Positions 58,862 to 64,000 of a stretch of DNA of 64,000 nucleotides are shown here, in pieces. Origin of the DNA: Bacillus pumilus (lineage in GTDB: Bacteria > Bacillota > Bacilli > Bacillales > Bacillaceae); the NCBI GenBank assembly GCA_001938995.1, contig MKZN01000004.1, positions 186,001-250,000 on the forward strand. Reading direction: 5' to 3'. The notes under the pieces are model-generated. The model worked only from the letters and a program-made list of their open reading frames with translations, searched no databases and had not been told where the DNA came from. The stretch's first letter is position 1. Every line of letters starts with the position of its first letter. The translations under genes and the position numbers were made by a program.

Positions 58862-59026
58862 TTACTGAGGCCTTCCTAAGTAAACAGAAACAAGAAGGAG
58901 AACGATTCCTAGCAATATGAAAGATTTGTATAAGAAATTACGTTTCATACGAGAAACACCCAGTACTGTAAAAAATATTCCAAGTATAAATGATATGATC
59001 ATTATGAAGAATCCGATTTTACTCAC
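58862..59026 (-). CDS. Small two-helix membrane protein, end of peptide ABC operon
   Basis: 54 codons: GTG start overlapping the ATPase stop, SKIGFFIMIISFILGIFFTVLGVSRMKRNFLYKSFILLGIVLLLVSVYLGRPQ. Two helices with a basic turn. AAAGGAG lies directly before the GTG, which is closer than ideal. As the last gene of a secreted-peptide/ABC operon it is a candidate immunity protein. Confidence 0.55.
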   Translation of the reverse strand: MSKIGFFIMIISFILGIFFTVLGVSRMKRNFLYKSFILLGIVLLLVSVYLGRPQ

Positions 59027-59681
59027 TCCTTTCTAGAGTGATTATTCGTTCATGACGATTAGCTACCTCTAAATCATGAGTCACTGTGATAATAGTAGTA
59101 TTAAATTCTTTATTCATGTCAAAGAGTAGATTAATAATTTTTTCTTTATTTTCCGAATCCAAAGACGCTGTTGGTTCGTCAGATAAAATTACTTTGGGAT
59201 TCATGATTATAGCTCTAGCAAAAACAGCTCTAGATCGCTGGCCACCCGAACATTCAAGTGGTTTCTTTTTCAAAATGGGTTCGATTCCAATTTTATTAAT
59301 AATTTGTTTAAAACGCTCTTGGACACTTGGGTCTTTTTCAAGATTAGCATACAGAAGTGGTAATTTAATATTATCCTCTATAGTCAAAGAGTTAATTAGT
59401 GCGGATTCTTGAAGAACAAAACCAATTTTTTGATTACGCCACTCTGCTAATATATTTCGTGATAAATTCTTAACAGATGAATCAAAAAGCTTATAACTCC
59501 CTTGATATTGTGTATCGAGTAAACCAATTATATTTAGTAGAGAAGTTTTTCCGACCCCAGATTCCCCTACAATAGAAACTTTTTCTCCAGCTTCAACTTC
59601 CAATTCAAAATCATTCAAGATAGAAAAACCTTTTTTCTTGAATGACTTTTTTTGAATTTCTAGTTTAATTATACTATTCAC
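59019..59681 (-). CDS. ABC ATPase of the secreted-peptide locus
   Basis: 220 residues: Walker A GESGVGKTSLL, Walker B VILSDEPTASLD and H-loop VTHDLE. The signature is ECSGGQRSR, i.e. CSGGQ instead of LSGGQ. Lol/MacB-type. It overlaps the permease gene by 4 bases. In layout it resembles the self-protection ABC of lactococcin-972-like loci. Confidence 0.85.
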   Translation of the reverse strand: MNSIIKLEIQKKSFKKKGFSILNDFELEVEAGEKVSIVGESGVGKTSLLNIIGLLDTQYQGSYKLFDSSVKNLSRNILAEWRNQKIGFVLQESALINSLTIEDNIKLPLLYANLEKDPSVQERFKQIINKIGIEPILKKKPLECSGGQRSRAVFARAIIMNPKVILSDEPTASLDSENKEKIINLLFDMNKEFNTTIITVTHDLEVANRHERIITLERSE

Positions 59682-60895
59682 TTTAACACCCCCAAAGAAA
59701 TCGGAATATTTTTAATTTTCTTTATCGTGATTTCAACAATCACAAATGCAATAATCATATCTATAAAAAACACAATAAGTAAAGCATTCCAATCCATGCT
59801 TATTAAGCCTAATATTCCGTAAGTAGCAGATAATGGGTCTTTGTTTAACCAAAAGCCATATCTATCGAAAGCAGTTATTCCAAATAATATTACTAGATTA
59901 ATAAAAAACAATATTCCAAAATAACTGTACAATATTACTCTTAGTTTAGAATATCTTAATCCGACTAATAAATTGATTGTAAAATCCTTTATCATTATAC
60001 GAATGCTCATCAAAGTATTCCATATAGTTAAACAAACAATGACTATCAGCAAAATAAAAGTGATAATACAGATGATTTTTAATGAATCGAAATAATAATC
60101 TTCAAAATAAGTAAAGTTTTCTTGTTGACTAAAAAAGTTGAATTTTAAACCTAAATTTTTCTGAATAAATTCACTTAAATTTGTTGCTTTCTCTTTTGTC
60201 GAATCAAGAAGCGCAATGTCCATCAAACCATTAACTTGGAGGTCTAAACCTGAACTTTGAATAAATTCTTCGTTAATAGGTATAAAAACCGAAAAATTGA
60301 AATAGTTTTTTGAATTCGGAGCATAAAAATTAGAACGATGAGTGTTTTTCTCTAAAATCCCATGAACTTTTAAATTGACTAGTTGTTGGGTGACAGGATC
60401 TGTAACCTCAATATTTGAGCCAACAGGATATGCTGTAGCCAGACCTACACCTACTAAAACAGGTATCTCTTCTTTAAATTTATAGTCAAATTTTAAGTGA
60501 TTGCCTTGAGATAATCTAATTTTTTTTATCTTATAAGACTCTTCATTAATATAATTGAAAGATACATCCATATTATGTTTATTATGTAATGAAGTGATAA
60601 AACCATCAGCTTGAAAAGCATAAGTATAATTGTTATTTAAATATTCATATACTTTTTGTGTATCATCTATTTCAATTCTATCAAAATCAGCTTCACTATT
60701 TGGATCTAGATTAGCAATAAAGGTTCCTTTTTGATTCATAGTTTCTATTTCTTGATAACCTTGAAAAGTTGAAATAATTGAACGAGCAGCCGTAAAAGAA
60801 AGAAAGTTGGCTAAAAAAAGTAATGTTATCATTCCCAAGACTAATATCCATCTTTTTAAAAGTATTCTAGTTATAAAAAAATGTAAAATTCTCAA
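59678..60895 (-). CDS. MacB/FtsX-like permease of the secreted-peptide locus
   Basis: 405 residues: N-terminal helix (WILVLGMITLLFLANFLSFTAA), a long extracytoplasmic domain (about 45-265), and three C-terminal helices. Diverged from typical FtsX motifs. It overlaps both neighbours by 4 bases, forming an ATPase-permease-membrane protein unit. Confidence 0.8.
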   Translation of the reverse strand: MRILHFFITRILLKRWILVLGMITLLFLANFLSFTAARSIISTFQGYQEIETMNQKGTFIANLDPNSEADFDRIEIDDTQKVYEYLNNNYTYAFQADGFITSLHNKHNMDVSFNYINEESYKIKKIRLSQGNHLKFDYKFKEEIPVLVGVGLATAYPVGSNIEVTDPVTQQLVNLKVHGILEKNTHRSNFYAPNSKNYFNFSVFIPINEEFIQSSGLDLQVNGLMDIALLDSTKEKATNLSEFIQKNLGLKFNFFSQQENFTYFEDYYFDSLKIICIITFILLIVIVCLTIWNTLMSIRIMIKDFTINLLVGLRYSKLRVILYSYFGILFFINLVILFGITAFDRYGFWLNKDPLSATYGILGLISMDWNALLIVFFIDMIIAFVIVEITIKKIKNIPISLGVLK

Positions 60896-61332
60896 TCTTT
60901 TTTCACCTGCACTATACTAAATAATATATATACGATAAAAATAAAAACTAAGTAGATATTGCTAGTTATATTCAGTCCTAAATAGAAATTTAAGGGGAGT
61001 GATAGTAAAAAGCTAAGCATTAAAATAGATAGACTGTTTAAAATATATCGGACTATAACATTTACCATTGTATCTCCTACAAGTATTCGGCAAGATACCT
61101 CTTTTTTTCTACGGTCTAAGAATTGATAGTGAAATACTATTATAATAAATGTAAGAAGAATATTTATTATAAGTTGATATTCTGTAATGCTTTCTAAAAA
61201 AGATTCTAAAATAAAAGAACCTTTAAATTTCAAAGTATCTACATAAATAAATATTTGATTTGAAGTAAAACAAACCAGATAGATAGTAATCGCTTCAAAA
61301 ACGTCGATAGACCTAAACAAAGAATATTTCAT
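60892..61332 (-). CDS. Four- to five-helix membrane protein
   Basis: 146 residues with hydrophobic spans near 13-30, 55-70, 90-112 and 120-140 and no recognisable motif. It overlaps the permease start (ATGA). It may be a split-off membrane half of a bacteriocin-associated permease (inference). Confidence 0.7.
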   Translation of the reverse strand: MKYSLFRSIDVFEAITIYLVCFTSNQIFIYVDTLKFKGSFILESFLESITEYQLIINILLTFIIIVFHYQFLDRRKKEVSCRILVGDTMVNVIVRYILNSLSILMLSFLLSLPLNFYLGLNITSNIYLVFIFIVYILFSIVQVKKD

Positions 61333-61449
61333 AAACTACTCCTTAAAGATGGCATCTATAAATTAATTTATATTGTTGTATTTTAATAAATGCCAGCTAC
61401 GTAACTGTACAATCAACAAAATATTAAAGTCGAAACAGTATCTCTATTT

Positions 61450-61490
61450 AAAATCGGGCCTGCAGGAACATACCCATCGGCCCGAAATAT
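61450..61490 (-). terminator. Hairpin between peptide gene and ABC genes
   Basis: TCGGGCC and GGCCCGA face each other, followed on the minus strand by TTTTAAAT. It probably reduces readthrough from the peptide gene into the ABC genes. Confidence 0.6.
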
Positions 61491-61576
61491 GCATTTAATT
61501 CAACAATAATTAAATCTTACATTGATATTATATTAAATTTCCAAGCAAACATTCAAGATATTTAAGACTGATAAAT

Positions 61577-61903
61577 TTATTTCCGCGCTCCTCGTTTCCA
61601 AGTGAACTTTGTAGTGTACTTGTCTCCCCATCTTAAATCGTCCATAACAGAACCTGTCACTTTGCCTTTATAGGCAGTTTTAGTTAGTAAAGTCCTACTG
61701 TTTCTTGTGTATTTAAACGAAGTAGATTTATATGCTGACTTACTATAATTCCAAGCGGCTCCTTTATATATAATTTGCCAAGATTCTACAGAAGATGCTC
61801 CACTAGATGAATTTCCAAAAGTTGCTGCAGATGCTGTATTTGCACCTAATCCAATTGTAGCGACTACTAATGCTGAGCAAATAATTTTTTTCATTTTCTT
61901 CAT
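61577..61903 (-). CDS. Secreted cationic peptide, candidate bacteriocin
   Basis: 108 residues. A Sec signal peptide (MKKMKKIICSALVVATIGLG...SASA) is cut near 26-27, leaving about 82 residues rich in Lys/Arg, Ser/Thr and Trp/Tyr, ending DKYTTKFTWKRGARK. No cysteine in the mature part. Not a match to any bacteriocin I can name. The downstream ATPase/permease/membrane genes give the arrangement of lactococcin-972-like systems, but the YSxYxH pattern of that family is absent. Confidence 0.7.
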   Translation of the reverse strand: MKKMKKIICSALVVATIGLGANTASAATFGNSSSGASSVESWQIIYKGAAWNYSKSAYKSTSFKYTRNSRTLLTKTAYKGKVTGSVMDDLRWGDKYTTKFTWKRGARK

Positions 61904-62228
61904 AATTACATTCCTTCTCTCTTTTAGTATTTTGTTGAATTAATGTTTTGCACATGAGAATAAACTACCATTTTTTTAATAAAAAAACAAGTATTTAAAA
62001 TTAATGGCAACTAAGTAAATAATATTCTTGATTCCAGACTCCTGTCATTATTGGGTCATTCGTTTTATTAGTTTGTAGTATTTAATTATACTAAACTAAC
62101 TTATTAATCATTTAATCTTCATGCATGTACAGGAAAACCTTAAATATTCTATTATTTATATAATACTCCAAATACACGTTAATAACATTCTGTTGATTCC
62201 CTATTGAATCTGGTATTAATCTCCTTCT
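61904..62228. other. AT-rich upstream region of the peptide gene
   Basis: About 320 bases without a supported gene. Presumably holds the promoter of the peptide gene on the minus strand; AGAGAGAAGGAATGTAATT-type Shine-Dalgarno sequence lies just before its ATG. Confidence 0.4.
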
Positions 62229-62378
62229 CTATTGAAAATCTACTATCAAATTATGAATTTTACGAATTTCTTGTACGACCTTATTACTTACTAAGTTGAC
62301 CTTTAAATTTCTTTGTAAATGATGAAAAGTCTCTGGAATTGTACCATTTTCATTGCAATTGAGATAGCTAATTCGCAT
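62229..62378 (-). other. Short ORF of unknown status
   Basis: 49 codons (MRISYLNCNENGTIPETFHHL...KIHNLIVDFQ) without a clear ribosome-binding site. It could be the C-terminal end of a larger lost protein. Confidence 0.25.
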
Positions 62379-62539
62379 ATTTTTGTTAAACCCTTTATTA
62401 TTCCATAGTATTATATATCATAAATGGAGAGTGTAAAATATTTTGTGTAAATGAAAAAAGCACATAAAAATAAGGGTCACGACAACCAATTCTCAGAAAG
62501 AGGGCCTTCCTATAGATAGGTTTATAATAGAAATCATTA

Positions 62540-62820
62540 AAGAGCTAGAGAAAAATGAAACAAGCGATGAATGACAAAGTAGAAACGTACCATTTTTGAC
62601 TACTCGCAGCGCGCTATTCATACGTTTATTTAGTTGCTACATATATCCCTGTTAAGCGTGATTCGATGGTGTCAAAGGAATCGGCATATGTCTACCGTGA
62701 ACTGCTAGAAGATTTTCGTGAGCGCTAAATAGAAAATGCCCATTTGTATATTTCAGATGACTTAAAAAGTATGGAGTGTGTGATGCTTGCGCGCATCCAT
62801 TCAAATTACTTTTCGCACGA
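62540..62820 (+). mobile_element. IS256-family transposase remnant
   Basis: One frame reads RYSYVYLVATYIPVKRDSMVSKESAYV, then ELLEDFRER-stop-IENAHLYISDDL. It matches the IS256/MULE core YLDATYIPVKRDSVSKESAYV as I recall it, with the first catalytic Asp changed to Val, in-frame stops and an internal deletion. Confidence 0.6.
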
Positions 62821-63023
62821 CGATATGATAGTCAATAATATGATCTGCAATCATATTTAAAAGTGTAGGATAGCGCAGCACCTCATCTGTATCTATACCT
62901 TCTACTTTCGTATCATGAAATTCATTTGTTTTTGATTAGAACGTACTTATGTATTCAACTAATAATTCTAATACATTACCATCACTTATAACATGACTAA
63001 TATTTTTGATTGCATCATATTGT

Positions 63024-63585
63024 TAAATATCATACTAATCATGGATATTGCTAATATTCCTTGCCGTTATTTTAGGAATTACTATTTCCGTCACAATACC
63101 CCATTCTACTTCTCTTCTTTCCAAATAAACTCGCTCAATTTCAAACTTCTCAAGAAGAACTCATTTCTTCAAAAGCTCATCCTTCATCTTTATGATTCTA
63201 ACAAACTCTACTATACCTTTTCCTTTATTTACTGTTAATAAAAAATCCGTTGTCATTAAAAATCAGTTCATTCGTTTTTAGATCATCTGTAGGATATTTA
63301 ATTTATAATTCATCTGCAATAACCATTGTTTCTTCTAACGGCAAGGATAATGCTCTCTAATATCAATAACTAAATCAGAATATTCAGTTAAGCAGAAAAA
63401 ATTCTTTCCAAACCTGATAGGTGTACATATTGTCTACTTGTTTTAATGCCTTTTAATCGAGTAGATCTTCCTAATGAAGAAATATCTTGAGTGTTCAGCC
63501 ACGGCTAATAATCCGAAACAGTACCAGACCCTCAACCTTCTTTTATCCATTTTTCAACTTTAGATGTTATCGTTCTTCTTGACAC
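63024..63585 (-). mobile_element. tnsA: Tn7-like TnsA endonuclease pseudogene
   Basis: On the minus strand from GTG 63585: SRRTITSKVEKWIKEG, then after a stop GSGT, and PWLNTQDISSLGRSTRLKGIKTSRQYVHLSGLER. After a frameshift: LTEYSDLVIDIREHYP, PLEETMVIADEL, MTTDFLLTVNKGKG, LLEKFEIERVYLERREVEWGIVTEIVIPKI. These are the ordered blocks of TnsA (DYKPWL...SDLERxxFYxLEWSDxVIDIREQFPL...PxVMTTDFL...KFEIERxYW...DWGIVTE). Several stops and frameshifts make it dead. It starts about 100 bases behind glmS and reads away from it, as in a Tn7 right end at attTn7. Confidence 0.8.
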
Positions 63586-63591
63586 AAAAAC

Positions 63592-63622
63592 ACCCCTTTA
63601 GACTACTATAATCTAAAGGGGT
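63592..63622 (-). terminator. glmS terminator
   Basis: ACCCCTTTAGA and TCTAAAGGGGT form an 11-bp stem followed on the minus strand by GTTTTTGTG. Confidence 0.75.
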
Positions 63623-63688
63623 ATTACATCGTAACTTTTTTTCAAACATCAAAACTTTATTTCAAATCCACAATGTTAAAGACTTTGT

Positions 63689-64000
63689 TTACTCCACCGT
63701 CACACTCTTCGCAAGGTTACGTGGTTTATCCACATCACACCCGCGGTGAAGTGCAGCATAGTAAGAGATTAACTGTAATGGGACAACAGATGCAAGTGGT
63801 GCAAGTGCTGGGTGTACAGCTGGAAGGACGAAACGGTCGCCTTCGTCTTCTAGGCCTTTCAGTGAGATGACACATGGGTTAGCCCCGCGTGCAACGACTT
63901 CTTTGACGTTACCACGAATGCTTAAGTTCACGTGCTCTTGCGTCGCAAGGGCGATGACTGGTGTGCCTTCTTCAATTAATGCGATGGTCCCGTGTTTCAG
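63689..64000 (-). CDS. glmS: Glutamine-fructose-6-phosphate aminotransferase, 3' end
   Basis: The last ~104 residues: the minus strand ends [58 protein letters not shown]. The C-terminus [13 protein letters not shown] is the signature of GlmS (second SIS domain with the fructose-6-phosphate-binding end). The rest lies outside the window. Makes glucosamine-6-phosphate. Its last codons form the attTn7 target recognised by TnsD-type proteins. Confidence 0.95.
   Translation of the reverse strand: MKHGTIALIEEGTPVIALATQEHVNLSIRGNVKEVVARGANPCVISLKGLEDEGDRFVLPAVHPALAPLASVVPLQLISYYAALHRGCDVDKPRNLAKSVTVE

Noticed and set aside
61577-61903. Assignment of the secreted peptide to lactococcin 972
   Set aside because: Genomic layout is similar but the family's SxYSxYxH-type pattern is missing; left as an unclassified candidate.

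Overview
The window looks like the chromosome of a low-GC Gram-positive spore-former of the Bacillus pumilus/safensis/altitudinis kind. It carries recognisable Bacillus genes: epr, mmuP/mmuM, a licT-bglP-bgl locus, pbuE behind an adenine riboswitch, trhO (ybfQ), the yrk persulfide genes, yyaL, glpTQ, the skf operon, yxlEF and glmS. Shine-Dalgarno sequences are strong and TTG/GTG starts are common. No rRNA, tRNA or CRISPR array is visible. Gene names come from recalled similarity; no database search was run.

Layout. 1-6.2 kb: an acyl-CoA ligase with a divergent MarR regulator, a zinc alcohol dehydrogenase, and a flavonoid module (bicupin quercetinase, QdoR-like repressor, amidase) with a good LmrA/QdoR box. 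6.4-18 kb: two S8 proteases (Epr-like and an 887-residue multidomain one), a GNAT enzyme, gene remnants, a PadR/DUF1700 operon, a YitT protein and the S-methylmethionine genes. 18.2-22.6 kb: aryl-beta-glucoside operon under LicT antitermination, with a frameshifted PTS gene. 22.7-27.5 kb: TrhO, MarR, two pseudogenes (DUF523 and MaoC) and riboswitch-controlled PbuE. 27.6-33.2 kb: an AT-rich island with a circular bacteriocin of the gassericin A type, a SpoIIM-family protein, a further membrane protein, a divergent HlyD/ATPase/permease operon and an XRE-regulated operon of small membrane proteins. 33.2-34.1 kb: an intact proline T-box leader in front of a deleted prolyl-tRNA synthetase gene. 34.6-38.8 kb: persulfide detoxification genes with a CstR-type repressor and three matching operators. 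39-48.5 kb: yyaL, a SurA-like lipoprotein, glpT-glpQ, an amino-acid permease and a DUF418 protein. 48.5-55 kb: a complete skfABCEFGH operon. 55.1-57.9 kb: yxlEFG-like genes behind an ECF-type promoter, then DUF3969 and DUF2200 genes. 58-63.6 kb: a second AT-rich island with a secreted cationic peptide and a dedicated ABC system, and remnants of ISL3-like, IS256-like and Tn7-like (tnsA) elements. 63.7 kb to the end: the 3' end of glmS, the classical attTn7 position.

Three separate antagonism systems therefore lie within about 34 kb: a circular bacteriocin, the radical-SAM sporulation killing factor, and a signal-peptide-secreted cationic peptide with its own transporter. The first and third sit in AT-rich islands. 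The tnsA remnant directly behind glmS suggests that a Tn7-like element once used this attachment site. Several genes are broken (HAD phosphatase, YczE-like, DUF523, MaoC, proS paralogue, bglP, yxlG-like), so the window mixes recent acquisition with decay.
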